NCBI RefSeq assembly: GCF_001676385.1
Contig: NZ_LYVJ01000007.1
Location: 209,657 to 273,656, forward strand
Length of the DNA: 64,000 bases
Source: Stenotrophomonas maltophilia
GTDB taxonomy: Bacteria; Pseudomonadota; Gammaproteobacteria; Xanthomonadales; Xanthomonadaceae
Direction: 5' to 3'
The notes under the pieces are model-generated. The model ran no database searches. It was not told the origin of the DNA and worked only from the letters and a program-made list of their open reading frames with translations. Numbering within the stretch: position 1 is the first letter of the stretch; the number at the start of each line of letters is the position of its first letter. This document shows positions 49,352-57,879 of this stretch, in pieces. The position numbers were made by a program, and so were the translations under genes.

Positions 49352-52303
49352 TCAGGCAGGGACCTCGTCCAGCGCGTCGATGATGCGTTCCAGCGGCGCT
49401 GGCCGCCCCAGCAGGTAGCCCTGCACCTGGTCGCAACCATGCGCGGCCAGCCAGTCCAGTTGCCCCCGCGTCTCCACGCCTTCGGCAATGATGGTCAGCC
49501 CCATGCTGTGGCCCAGCGACAACAGCGCGCGGCAGATCGAGGCATTACGCGGGTTGGTTTCCACGTCCGCGACGAACGTGCGGTCGATCTTCAGGATGTC
49601 CAGCGGCAGGTGCTGCAGGTAGGACATGCTTGAGTAACCGGTGCCGAAATCGTCCAGCGACACGCTGATGCCCTGCTCATGCAGGCGCTGCATGGTCTGC
49701 ATCGCCTGTGCCGGCTTGCGCATCAGGCTGCTCTCGGTCAGCTCCACGTGCAGCGCCCCCCGCGCCAGCCCGAACTCCTTCTGGGCGCTGGTGAATTCGG
49801 CCACCAGGTCGCTGTTGAAGAACTGTACGGCAGAGACGTTGACCGCGATCGGCAGTTCGCCCCATCCGGCGTCGACCAGCCGGCGCTGCGCCTTTGCCGC
49901 CGCGCGGATCACCCAGCGGCCCAGCGCCAGGATCAGCCCGGTGTCCTCGCACAGCTGGATGAACTCACTGGGCGCAATGAAGCTGCCATCGGCCTGCGGC
50001 CAGCGCAGCAGTGCTTCCAGCGCCGCCGGCGTGCCATCGCCGGCGTGCCGGATCGGTTGGAAGTACAACTGGAATTCACTGTCGATGGCCGCGTGGATGC
50101 GTCCGGCCAGGCGCAGGCGGTCGGCCAGCCGCGCGGTTACCGCCGCATCGAACCAGGCCATCACGTTGCCCTCGGCACGCGCCGCATGCGCGGCCTGTGC
50201 CGCCATGCCGATCACCTGCTCGGCGCTGTGGCCATCGCCGGGTACGTGCGCGGCTACGCCGATGCGGGGCTCGAACTGATGCAGTGAATCCTTGCCGCGC
50301 ATCGGTGCCGACACGATCTGCAACAGGTCGTCCAGCACCCGCTGCGGATCGTGCCCGGTCCCGATGGCGAGCACGAAATCCTCTGCCGGCTGGAACGCCA
50401 GCGCGCCGCAGCGCGCTCCCAGCCCCGCCAGCCGGGTGGCCATCGACTGCAGCACTGCGTCGCCGATCTCGCGGCCCAGCGTATCGGCCACCAGTTGCAG
50501 GCCGCGCAGTTGCACGAACGCGACGGTGTAGCCGGTTCCCTGCTCCTCCAGCTGGTCGGCCAGCGCGCGCACGTTGAGCAGGCCGGTAGCCGGATTGTGC
50601 CGCGCCTGGTAGGCCAGATCGCGCTCGTAGGCCAACCGCTCGCTGACATCCTCGGCCAGCACCAGGCACGCGGGTTGGCCGTCGAAATCGAGCTTGGACA
50701 AGTGAGCGCGCACCTCGAACACGCTGCCATCCTTGCGCCGATGCAGGCGCACGGCGGCATCCGGGGGGTCACCCACCCGTGCGCGATCGATGGCATTGCG
50801 GACCTCGTCCCAGCCTTCGCGCGGGCGGATATCGAGGATGCTCATCGCGAGGAACTCCTCGCGGCTGAAGCCGTACTGGCGCACGGCCGCCTCATTGACC
50901 TCGATGAAGCGCAGGGTATCCGGGTCGAACACCCAGAACGGCGCGGGATTGCGGTCGAACAGCAGCCGGAAGCGGCGTTCCACCTGGCTCATCTGCTCAC
51001 GGGCCTGGTAGCGTTCGCTCAGGTCGGTCAGCGCGCCGGTCATGCGCCGCTCGCTGTCAGCCAGCTCCACCCGCTGCCCGCGTGCACCCACCCAACGCAC
51101 TTCGCCTCCGGGCAGGACCAGGCGGAACACCTCGTCCAGTACCGCGCCCCCGGCAAAGGCCCGGTCGAAGGCCTGTTGCAGGCGCGCAGCATCATCGCGG
51201 TGCACGCGCGCGAAGAAGTCAGCCACGGGCAGCGCGTCGATCTGGATGCCGAAGATCTCACGGGCCAGCGGCGACCAGCGCAGCAGCGCTGCATCCTCGT
51301 CCACGTACCAGGTGCAGACGCGTCCGACCTGGTGCGCCAGGCGCAGCTCGGCATGGCCCGCCTTCAGTTCCTCGGCCATCGCCTGCTGGCTGCGGGTGCT
51401 CCGGCGCACGGCGTACAGCAGCACCAGCAGCACCACGACATAGGCCAGCACGATCGCCACCGACGCCTGCAGGTAGGGCCACCAGGGCGCGAGCACGTCC
51501 TCGTCGGCCAGCCCCACCTGTACCGCCAACGGGCTGCGTTCAAGCGTGCTGAGGGTAAGGATGCGCGGCACGCCGTCGACCACACCCGGCATGCTGCCCA
51601 GTTCGACCACCGCCGGCCGGCCGAGCAGATCGCGGCGCGGCAGCGCGTAGCGGCGGCCCACCGTGCCATGCGGGTCCGGTACGCGGGCCAGCATGTAGCC
51701 CTCGGCATCACTGATCGAAACCAGGCCGTTCGGGCCCACGTCAAGGCCGCCGATGATGCGCTGCAGTTCGCCGCAACGGAGCCGCGCCAGCAGCCAGCGG
51801 CCATCAGCCATGGAAGACGCCAGCGGCACGACCCAGCGCCCGTCATCCATCTGCTGCGGTGGGCCGATGTACAGCGCGCTGCCCAGGCGGTGGCGTTGCG
51901 GATCGGTCCACAGCGGAAGCTGCGGGTCACCGGTGCCAGCGGTCAGCGCGCGGCCATGGCGATCAAGCACGACGACACTGTGCAGTTCGGCGTGGCGGCG
52001 CAGCACACCGGCGATGGAGGCGTCCAGCAACGCCGGCGCCTGTGCCGGCACGCGGCGGAACAGCTCGGCGGCGTCGGCGGCGATACCGGACATCGCCCGT
52101 TCCAGGTTGCGCAGTTCCAGCGCCAGCAGGCGCTCGCTGCCCACCGCCAATGCGCGGCTCTGCCGCTGCGCGGCCTCCAGCCGGCGGTGGTAGTCATTGG
52201 CCAGCATGGTGGCCAGGCCAGCCACCAGCAGCACGCCCAGCACCACGCCGCCCCAGGTTATGGCGCGCAGTGGTCGGCCCAATGCCCGCTTCATCGCAGG
52301 CAT
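49352..52303 (-). CDS. membrane PAS-degenerate GGDEF-EAL cyclic-di-GMP phosphodiesterase
   Basis: 983 residues. TM helix, periplasmic CHASE/Cache-like sensor (about 35-270), second TM helix (SVAIVLAYVVVLLVLLYAV), PAS domains (about 310-560), a degenerate GGDEF domain (NPATGLLNVRALADQL; the GGDEF site reads PAEDF) and an EAL domain with EALLRWP, NVSAVQF, LTESSLM, LDDFGTGYSS, KIDRTFV, IAEGVET and QGYLLGRP. The EAL catalytic residues look intact, so the protein probably breaks down c-di-GMP, with the GGDEF part inactive or regulatory. The ATG at 52303 follows GAGGA by about nine bases. Confidence 0.9.
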   Translation of the reverse strand: MPAMKRALGRPLRAITWGGVVLGVLLVAGLATMLANDYHRRLEAAQRQSRALAVGSERLLALELRNLERAMSGIAADAAELFRRVPAQAPALLDASIAGVLRRHAELHSVVVLDRHGRALTAGTGDPQLPLWTDPQRHRLGSALYIGPPQQMDDGRWVVPLASSMADGRWLLARLRCGELQRIIGGLDVGPNGLVSISDAEGYMLARVPDPHGTVGRRYALPRRDLLGRPAVVELGSMPGVVDGVPRILTLSTLERSPLAVQVGLADEDVLAPWWPYLQASVAIVLAYVVVLLVLLYAVRRSTRSQQAMAEELKAGHAELRLAHQVGRVCTWYVDEDAALLRWSPLAREIFGIQIDALPVADFFARVHRDDAARLQQAFDRAFAGGAVLDEVFRLVLPGGEVRWVGARGQRVELADSERRMTGALTDLSERYQAREQMSQVERRFRLLFDRNPAPFWVFDPDTLRFIEVNEAAVRQYGFSREEFLAMSILDIRPREGWDEVRNAIDRARVGDPPDAAVRLHRRKDGSVFEVRAHLSKLDFDGQPACLVLAEDVSERLAYERDLAYQARHNPATGLLNVRALADQLEEQGTGYTVAFVQLRGLQLVADTLGREIGDAVLQSMATRLAGLGARCGALAFQPAEDFVLAIGTGHDPQRVLDDLLQIVSAPMRGKDSLHQFEPRIGVAAHVPGDGHSAEQVIGMAAQAAHAARAEGNVMAWFDAAVTARLADRLRLAGRIHAAIDSEFQLYFQPIRHAGDGTPAALEALLRWPQADGSFIAPSEFIQLCEDTGLILALGRWVIRAAAKAQRRLVDAGWGELPIAVNVSAVQFFNSDLVAEFTSAQKEFGLARGALHVELTESSLMRKPAQAMQTMQRLHEQGISVSLDDFGTGYSSMSYLQHLPLDILKIDRTFVADVETNPRNASICRALLSLGHSMGLTIIAEGVETRGQLDWLAAHGCDQVQGYLLGRPAPLERIIDALDEVPA

Positions 52304-52588
52304 GGGTCGATCTTCCTCGTCCAGTCGGTTGGCTTCATGCGCGAACGGATCCTCAGCGTCCCCGACCTCAGCGGCCGGCCAGCGCCATTCTTGACGCCTG
52401 CACCACCCTGCATGGCCCATCCCCCCGCGCCTGCGCAGGCTTCCGCGCCAGCATGCACCAGGTGGGTGATGACGTGAAGACCGCGCCCGCGCGTTCAGCC
52501 AGATCCTGCACAGGGCGGGCGCCACAAGGGCAGGGCCAGCCGCTCCGGAGCGGATTAGACTTGGGGTTTTCCGCCGCAAGAGAAGTGC
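52304..52588. other. divergent intergenic region before the M13 peptidase gene
   Basis: No gene is supported. A small CCGCTCC/GGAGCGG hairpin (52539-52552) and a GATTAGACT segment resembling a -10 box lie 30-50 bases before the M13 peptidase start. Confidence 0.4.
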
Positions 52589-54700
52589 ATGTCCAAGCTG
52601 CGTCGTCCCACCCTGGCGCTGGCCATCATTGCCAGCCTGTCCCTGGCCGCCTGTGACCGTCCGGCCGGCCCCACGGCCGCCGCCACCGCCCCGGCCGATG
52701 CCCCCCCTGCGGCAGCCAAGCCGATGCTGGGCAGCTTCGGCTTCGATGCCAGCGGCATGGACCGCAGCATCGCTGCCGGCGATGACTTCTTCGGCTTCGC
52801 CAACGGCACCTGGGTGAAGAACACCGAGATTCCGGCCGACCGCTCACGTTTCGGCAGCTTCAACGTCATCGCCGAGAAGACGCTGGCCGACACCCGCGCC
52901 ATCCTCGAGGGCGCCGCCGGCAATGCCCAGGCCAGCGGCAGCGACAAGCTGATCGGCGACTATTACGCCGCCTACATGGACGAAGCCGGCATCGAGCAGC
53001 GTGGCATCGCGCCGGTGCAGCCGCAGCTGAAGGCGATCGATGCGATCGCCGACAAGGCCGGCCTGGCCCGCGCGCTCGGCGGCGACCTGCGCGCCGACGT
53101 CGATCTGCTCAACGCGACCAACTTCTACACCGACCGCCTGTTCGGCCTGTGGGTGTCGGTGGACATGCTGCAGCCGGACCGTACCGCGCCTTACCTCGTG
53201 CAGGGCGGCCTGGGCATGCCCGACCGCGATTTCTATCTGGGCGATGGCCGCATGGCCGAGCTGCGCAGGCAGTACCAGGCCTATATCGCGCAGATGCTGC
53301 AACTGGCCGGCGTCGCCGACCCGGCCGGCAAGGCGCAGCGCATCCTGGCACTGGAAACGAAGATCGCCCAGGCGCATGCCACCCAGGAAGAAACCAACGA
53401 CGTGACCAAGGGCGCCAACCCCTGGACCCAGGCCGACTTCAACGCCAAGGCGCCGGGCATGGACTGGCATGCCTTCCTCGACGCAGCCACGCTGGGCAGC
53501 CAGCAGGACTTCATCGTGTGGCAGCCCAAGGCCGTCGCTGGCCTGTCCAGGCTGGTCGCCACCGAGCCGCTGGACGTGTGGAAGGATTATCTGGCCTTCC
53601 ACGCGCTGGACCGGGCCGCTGCCTACCTGCCGAAGAAGTTCGCCGATGCCCGCTTCGCCTTCCACGGCACGGCGCTGAGCGGCACGCCGCAGCAGAGCGA
53701 CCGCTGGAAGCGCGCCGTGGACGACGCCAACCACGCCGTCGGCGAGGCCATCGGCCAACGCTACGTCGAAAAGCACTTCGACGCGAAGACCAAGGAACGC
53801 GCGGACACGATGGCGAAGAACATCATCGCCGCCTTCGCCAAGCGCATCGACGCACTGTCGTGGATGTCGCCGCAGACCAAGGCGCACGCCAAGGCCAAGG
53901 TGGCCGGCCTGACCGTGGGCATGGGCTATCCGGACAAGTGGCGCGACTACACCGGCCTGGAGATCCGCCGGGATGATCCGCTGGGCAACGCGCAGCGCGC
54001 CGAACTGTTCGAGTACCAGCGCAATATCGCCAAGCTGGGCAAGCCGGTCGACCATAGCGAATGGGCCATGCTGCCGCAGACCATCAACGCGATGAACGTG
54101 CCGTTGGAGAACCGCCTGGTGTTCCCGGCCGCGATCCTGCAGCCGCCGTTCTTCGATGGCGCCGCCGACGATGCGGTGAACTACGGTGCGATCGGCGCGG
54201 TGATCGGCCACGAGATCAGCCACGGCTTCGACAATGCCGGTGCGCTGTTCGACGAGACCGGCAAGCTGCACAACTGGTGGACTGCCGAGGATCTGCAGCA
54301 GTTCAACGCCGCCGGTGACGCACTGGCCGCGCAGTTCAGCAGCTACGAGCCGTTCCCGGGGGTGCACGTGAACGGCCGGTTGACCCTGGGTGAGAACATC
54401 GCCGATGTGGCCGGCCTGGGTACCGCCTACGATGCCTACCAGCTGTCGCTGCAGGGCAAGCCGGGCCAGACCCTGGAAGGCTTCACCCCGGACCAGCGCT
54501 TCTTCCTCGGCTTCGCCCAGGCATGGCGCAGCAAGAGCCGGGAGCAGGCGCTGCGCAACTCGCTGCTCACCGATGTGCATGCACCGGGCCAGTTCCGCGC
54601 ACTGACCGTGCGCAACATCGACGCCTGGTATCCCGCGTTCGACGTGAAGGAAGGCCAGAAGCTGTACCTGGCCCCGGACAAGCGGGTCAAGGTGTGGTGA
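52589..54700 (+). CDS. M13-family zinc endopeptidase lipoprotein (PepO/neprilysin-like)
   Basis: 703 residues. Lipoprotein signal with lipobox LSLAAC (Cys22). Zinc site VIGHEISHGFD with the third ligand in GENIADVAG, NAMNVPLENRLVFPAAIL before it, and the typical end KRVKVW. M13 metallopeptidases cleave peptides at hydrophobic residues; the enzyme should sit in the cell envelope. AAGAGA lies six bases before the ATG. Confidence 0.94.
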   Translation: MSKLRRPTLALAIIASLSLAACDRPAGPTAAATAPADAPPAAAKPMLGSFGFDASGMDRSIAAGDDFFGFANGTWVKNTEIPADRSRFGSFNVIAEKTLADTRAILEGAAGNAQASGSDKLIGDYYAAYMDEAGIEQRGIAPVQPQLKAIDAIADKAGLARALGGDLRADVDLLNATNFYTDRLFGLWVSVDMLQPDRTAPYLVQGGLGMPDRDFYLGDGRMAELRRQYQAYIAQMLQLAGVADPAGKAQRILALETKIAQAHATQEETNDVTKGANPWTQADFNAKAPGMDWHAFLDAATLGSQQDFIVWQPKAVAGLSRLVATEPLDVWKDYLAFHALDRAAAYLPKKFADARFAFHGTALSGTPQQSDRWKRAVDDANHAVGEAIGQRYVEKHFDAKTKERADTMAKNIIAAFAKRIDALSWMSPQTKAHAKAKVAGLTVGMGYPDKWRDYTGLEIRRDDPLGNAQRAELFEYQRNIAKLGKPVDHSEWAMLPQTINAMNVPLENRLVFPAAILQPPFFDGAADDAVNYGAIGAVIGHEISHGFDNAGALFDETGKLHNWWTAEDLQQFNAAGDALAAQFSSYEPFPGVHVNGRLTLGENIADVAGLGTAYDAYQLSLQGKPGQTLEGFTPDQRFFLGFAQAWRSKSREQALRNSLLTDVHAPGQFRALTVRNIDAWYPAFDVKEGQKLYLAPDKRVKVW

Positions 54701-54711
54701 TGTGATTGGAG

Positions 54712-54731
54712 CGGGCGCCACAAGGCGCCCG
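54712..54731 (+). terminator. hairpin after the M13 peptidase gene
   Basis: Stem CGGGCGCC/GGCGCCCG (54712-54719, 54724-54731) followed by only TTTC; a weak intrinsic terminator. Confidence 0.55.
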
Positions 54732-54747
54732 TTTCATCTGGCCCTAC

Positions 54748-54843
54748 GGGGACGCCAACCGCGGTTGGCAGGTTTCAGGCACCCACGCATGGCGCGGATG
54801 AAACATCGCGCGAAAAGCGTGCCAGCCAAGGTTGGCACCTACC
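54748..54843. repeat. GCCAACC/GGTTGGC palindromes that supply a stop codon
   Basis: GACGCCAACCGCGGTTGGCA (about 54750-54770) and GCCAGCCAAGGTTGGCACCT (about 54820-54840) as an outer pair. The right end reads GGTAGGTGCC on the minus strand; its TAG (54841..54839) is the stop codon of the MpaB-type gene. Confidence 0.75.
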
Positions 54844-55768
54844 AGGCAACTGCGGGCCACGCGCGCAGGATCTCCGCCGACACGCCCATGCGCGCACAGG
54901 CACGGCTGGCCAGGCCATCAGGCAGCGCGCGGCGGAACAGCGGCGCCATGCCCTGCATCAGCTTCGCCGACGCCGCCGCCTGCGCACGCTGGCGGCCACT
55001 GCGCTCGAGCATGCCCTCGGCCCAGTCCGGCAGCAGCGCCGCGCCCGCACCCAGGAACACGTCGCGCGACAGCCCCGGCACGGGTACCGGCAGGCGCACC
55101 CCGGATAACACGTCCAGCACCTCGCGCGAGCGTTCGTCGACGCGCAGCTCCGGCTGCCGCGCGCAGAAGTACGCCGCCACTTCCGCTTCGCTGCGCGGTA
55201 CGTCCACCGCACCCAGTGCCTCGGCCACGCGGCGATATTCGTCGTAGTAGCGGTCGGCGATGTGCGCCGGCACCTCCCGCCCATAGCGGCGGAATCCCTG
55301 CAGGAAACCAAAGGCCTCCGTCACGTGCACCCAGGTCAGCAACTGCGGATCATCGGCGGCGTAGGGCTCGCCCTGCGCGGTGTGCCCGCGGATCCGCTCA
55401 TGCACGCGACGCACCCTGGCCACCAGCGTCTCGACTTCGCCGGCAGGGGCATAGCTGGTCCCGGCGACGAAGGCGGTCGTGCGGCGCAGGCGGCCCACCA
55501 GGTCCTGGCGGAAATTGGAATGGTCGTAGACCCCGGCCAGCGCGCGCGGATGCAGCGTCTGCAACATCAGCGCGCACAGGCCACCGGCCAGCATCGAGGG
55601 AAATTCGGCATGCAGCCGCCAGGTGACGCTGTCAGGGCCGAACCACCCCGGGTCACCCCGCGGATGGTCGTAATCGATGCCGCTCTGGCCACGCGGGAAA
55701 GCTTCCAGCACCCAGCGCCGGATCGGCGCAGTGACGGGACGGGACAATCGCTGAAGCAGAGCCGGCAT
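54839..55768 (-). CDS. oxygenase MpaB-family (DUF2236) protein
   Basis: About 309 residues from MPALLQRLSRPVTAPIRR; an in-frame ATG at 55804 would add 12. DUF2236/MpaB features: LEAFPRGQSGIDYDHPRGDP, MLAGGLCALMLQTLHPRALAGV (conserved LHP), TTAFVAGTSYAP, WVHVTEAFGFL and the acidic helical end. Known relatives include the latex-clearing protein Lcp group, haem-binding oxygenases; activity here is not known. The stop codon lies within the following repeat. Confidence 0.82.
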   Translation of the reverse strand: MPALLQRLSRPVTAPIRRWVLEAFPRGQSGIDYDHPRGDPGWFGPDSVTWRLHAEFPSMLAGGLCALMLQTLHPRALAGVYDHSNFRQDLVGRLRRTTAFVAGTSYAPAGEVETLVARVRRVHERIRGHTAQGEPYAADDPQLLTWVHVTEAFGFLQGFRRYGREVPAHIADRYYDEYRRVAEALGAVDVPRSEAEVAAYFCARQPELRVDERSREVLDVLSGVRLPVPVPGLSRDVFLGAGAALLPDWAEGMLERSGRQRAQAAASAKLMQGMAPLFRRALPDGLASRACARMGVSAEILRAWPAVAW

Positions 55769-55804
55769 CACCACGGGTCCTGGCGGGAAGGAATGGCCGC
55801 GCAT

Positions 55805-56077
55805 TGCGCGATCCGACCCGATTCTGGTCGATCACGGGGCCGCCGGCGAGTTCCCGCACTCAGCTTCGGTTTCATGTGCGTCCGCAGCACATTTCACCCT
55901 GCGACATCTTGTCGCAGGCCACGACCATCATGCTGCATAGCAACAATATTCACCCATTCAGACAAAACCCTTGCGCCGCAGGGCATTGCGCCCATTGCAC
56001 GGTTCGCTGGAAGTGCTAGAACTGAGCACGCCACACCGTCCAATGCTGATCGACGCACGTTCCACAAGGAGCCAGCC
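55805..56077. other. divergent intergenic region
   Basis: No gene supported. A hairpin CTGCGACA/TGTCGCAG (55899-55917) and an AT-rich stretch around ATAGCAACAATATTCACCC lie in it. A TTGCAC...TAGAAC pair (about 55997-56025) could be a promoter for the membrane protein gene. Confidence 0.4.
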
Positions 56078-56692
56078 ATGATTGCTTTGTTCAAGGGTTT
56101 GGGAATTCTGCTTCGCGACAACGAGCTCTACCGCAGCCCGTTCGACAAACAGGTCGCGCACTGGCGCAACCTGAGCGAGCAGCAGATCCGGGATGAAGTG
56201 GCAGTACTGGCGCAGGCCAAGTGCCAGTGGCTGATCGCCTCGATCATCGGCTGGCAGGCCGCTTCGCTGCTGATCCTCGGCCTCATTGCCAACTACCTGT
56301 GGCGCGACGACTTCCATATCACGTTCACCCGCGTGGTGATCGTGTTCGGCTCGTGGGTATCGATCCTGTTCGTGATCTGGTTCATGGCCAACATGTTCGA
56401 CCAGCAGGCGGGCTTCGAGCGCTGGATGAAGGCTTTCAACAGCCGCGCCCGCATCAGTTCCAAGGCCGACAGCGTCGAGCATGTCGCCGAGGCGCTGGAC
56501 CTGGCCGAGCATTACCCGGAAGTGCTGGACTACAAGCAGGCGGTCACCGCCAGGCGAGAACTGCGCCACGAGGACATCCGCATCATGACCGAGATCGGGC
56601 GCATGAAGCAGCACTCCGAGCTGGTGGGGCGGCTGAACCACGTCGGCGAAACCGAGCACCATCACGACCTGACGCTGCAGCCTGCCTACTGA
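56078..56692 (+). CDS. inner-membrane protein of unknown function
   Basis: 204 residues. Two TM helices (WLIASIIGWQAASLLILGLIANYLW, VVIVFGSWVSILFVIWFMANMF) flanked by a cytoplasmic N-terminus of about 50 residues and a helical, charged C-terminal half of about 90. No domain recognised. AAGGAG lies seven bases before the ATG. A long perfect hairpin follows the stop. Confidence 0.75.
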   Translation: MIALFKGLGILLRDNELYRSPFDKQVAHWRNLSEQQIRDEVAVLAQAKCQWLIASIIGWQAASLLILGLIANYLWRDDFHITFTRVVIVFGSWVSILFVIWFMANMFDQQAGFERWMKAFNSRARISSKADSVEHVAEALDLAEHYPEVLDYKQAVTARRELRHEDIRIMTEIGRMKQHSELVGRLNHVGETEHHHDLTLQPAY

Positions 56693-56716
56693 CCCTCGGC
56701 AAAAGCGGGGGGACCC

Positions 56717-56750
56717 ACAATGCCACCGTGATCACTCACGGTGGCATTGT
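56717..56750. terminator. 15-bp perfect hairpin between convergent genes
   Basis: ACAATGCCACCGTGA paired with TCACGGTGGCATTGT, loop TCAC. Probable bidirectional terminator. The minus-strand lipoprotein gene ends inside it: its last codons and TGA stop (56734..56732) form one arm. Confidence 0.8.
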
Positions 56751-57076
56751 TCTATCGGGTCCTGGCTGACGCATGGGTGGAAGCCCTTGGGCAGGCCGCG
56801 CATGGCTTCGGTGCTGCCTACGGCCACCGAAAAACGTCGCAGGGGCGGTGTGGCGCAAGGGGTTCCGGTGCTGCAGGCCGGATCGAGCACCAGATAGTGG
56901 CATTGGCCACTGCTGCTGGCGATGCAGTGGAACCGCGCCTCGCCATCGACAACGGTGCTCTTGCTGTACAGCGTGTCAACGCCGTTGGCGCGCGTGCGGG
57001 TAATCGACGTATTGCTGGATTTTTCGCAGCCGGCCAGTGCCAGCAGCACAGCACACACAAGCAGCAGACGGGGCAT
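56732..57076 (-). CDS. small lipoprotein of unknown function
   Basis: 114 residues from MPRLLLVCAVLLALAGCEKSS with lipobox LALAGC. The mature part has an even number of further cysteines (RFHCIASSSGQCHYLVLDPAC, GTPCATPP, FHPCVSQDPIEQC), suggesting disulfides. Start: GAGGA directly abuts an ATG at 57082, but lies six bases before the ATG at 57076, which is preferred. Next to the LytTR two-component genes in the same direction, 32 bases downstream of them. Confidence 0.75.
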   Translation of the reverse strand: MPRLLLVCAVLLALAGCEKSSNTSITRTRANGVDTLYSKSTVVDGEARFHCIASSSGQCHYLVLDPACSTGTPCATPPLRRFSVAVGSTEAMRGLPKGFHPCVSQDPIEQCHRE

Positions 57077-57108
57077 GGTCATTCCTCGGGGCAGAAGCAA
57101 CGCAGCGG

Positions 57109-57879
57109 CTACATGCTGCGGAACAGGCTCATGAAGGGCTGGCTGACCACCAGGGTCTCCGCACGCTGGCGCAGGCGCAGCACGCCGCGCCCGGTATCGT
57201 CGCGGCTGACCGCCGCCACCGCCTTCATGTTGACGATGGTCGAACGGTGGATCTGGCGGAAATGCAGCGGGTCGAGCACTTCCAGCAGTTCGCGCAGCGG
57301 CGTGCGCAGCAGGCTTTCGCCGGCGGCGGTCACCACGGTGGTGTACTTGTTGTCGGCACGGAAGTAGGCCACATCTTCCAGCATGATCAGCTGCGTCTCG
57401 CGACCGTTGCTGGCGGTGATCCAGGCCAGCGGCGGGCGACCGGCGGCGTTCTGCGGGGGGCCCAGCCGCTGCAGCAGGCGCTCCAGCGCGGCATCGTCCT
57501 GCCGCGTCGATGGCAGCCGCGACAGGATGCGCTCGCGGGTGGCCAGCAGCCGATCGTCGCTGACCGGCTTGAGAAGGTAATCCATTGCCCCCTGCTCGAA
57601 CGCATCGATGGCGTACTGGTCATAGGCGGTGACGAACACCACCTGGGTGCGTGGACTGAGTTCGGACAGCGAACGCGCGACCTCGATGCCGCTGATGCCA
57701 GGCATGCGGATATCCAGGAAGGCGATGTCCGGCTGCTTTTCGGCCAGCTGTTCCAGTGCACTGGCGCCGTCCTCGCACTCGGCCACCAGCTTCAGGTCCG
57801 GCCACAGCCGGCCCAGCTGCTCGGCCAGGGACTGCCGCAGCAGCTCCTCGTCCTCGGCGATCAGGGCCTCAAGCGGCAT
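57109..57879 (-). CDS. LytTR-family response regulator
   Basis: 256 residues. Receiver domain with acidic pocket AEDEELL, phospho-acceptor Asp in AFLDIRMPGISG and Lys in LLKPVSDD; a linker; LytTR DNA-binding domain (about 155-250: VAYFRADNKYTTVVTAAGESLLRT, FRQIHRSTIVNMKAV). Overlaps the end of the kinase gene by 11 bases. LytTR systems of this type often control virulence or envelope genes; targets unknown. Confidence 0.92.
   Translation of the reverse strand: MPLEALIAEDEELLRQSLAEQLGRLWPDLKLVAECEDGASALEQLAEKQPDIAFLDIRMPGISGIEVARSLSELSPRTQVVFVTAYDQYAIDAFEQGAMDYLLKPVSDDRLLATRERILSRLPSTRQDDAALERLLQRLGPPQNAAGRPPLAWITASNGRETQLIMLEDVAYFRADNKYTTVVTAAGESLLRTPLRELLEVLDPLHFRQIHRSTIVNMKAVAAVSRDDTGRGVLRLRQRAETLVVSQPFMSLFRSM

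Noticed and set aside
50351..52477. 708-residue plus-strand open frame over the EAL protein gene
   Set aside because: Antisense; His/Gln-rich composition typical of reverse-complement coding sequence.
52844..54721. 625-residue minus-strand open frame over the M13 peptidase gene
   Set aside because: Shadow of a complete M13 metallopeptidase; no start signal or domain.
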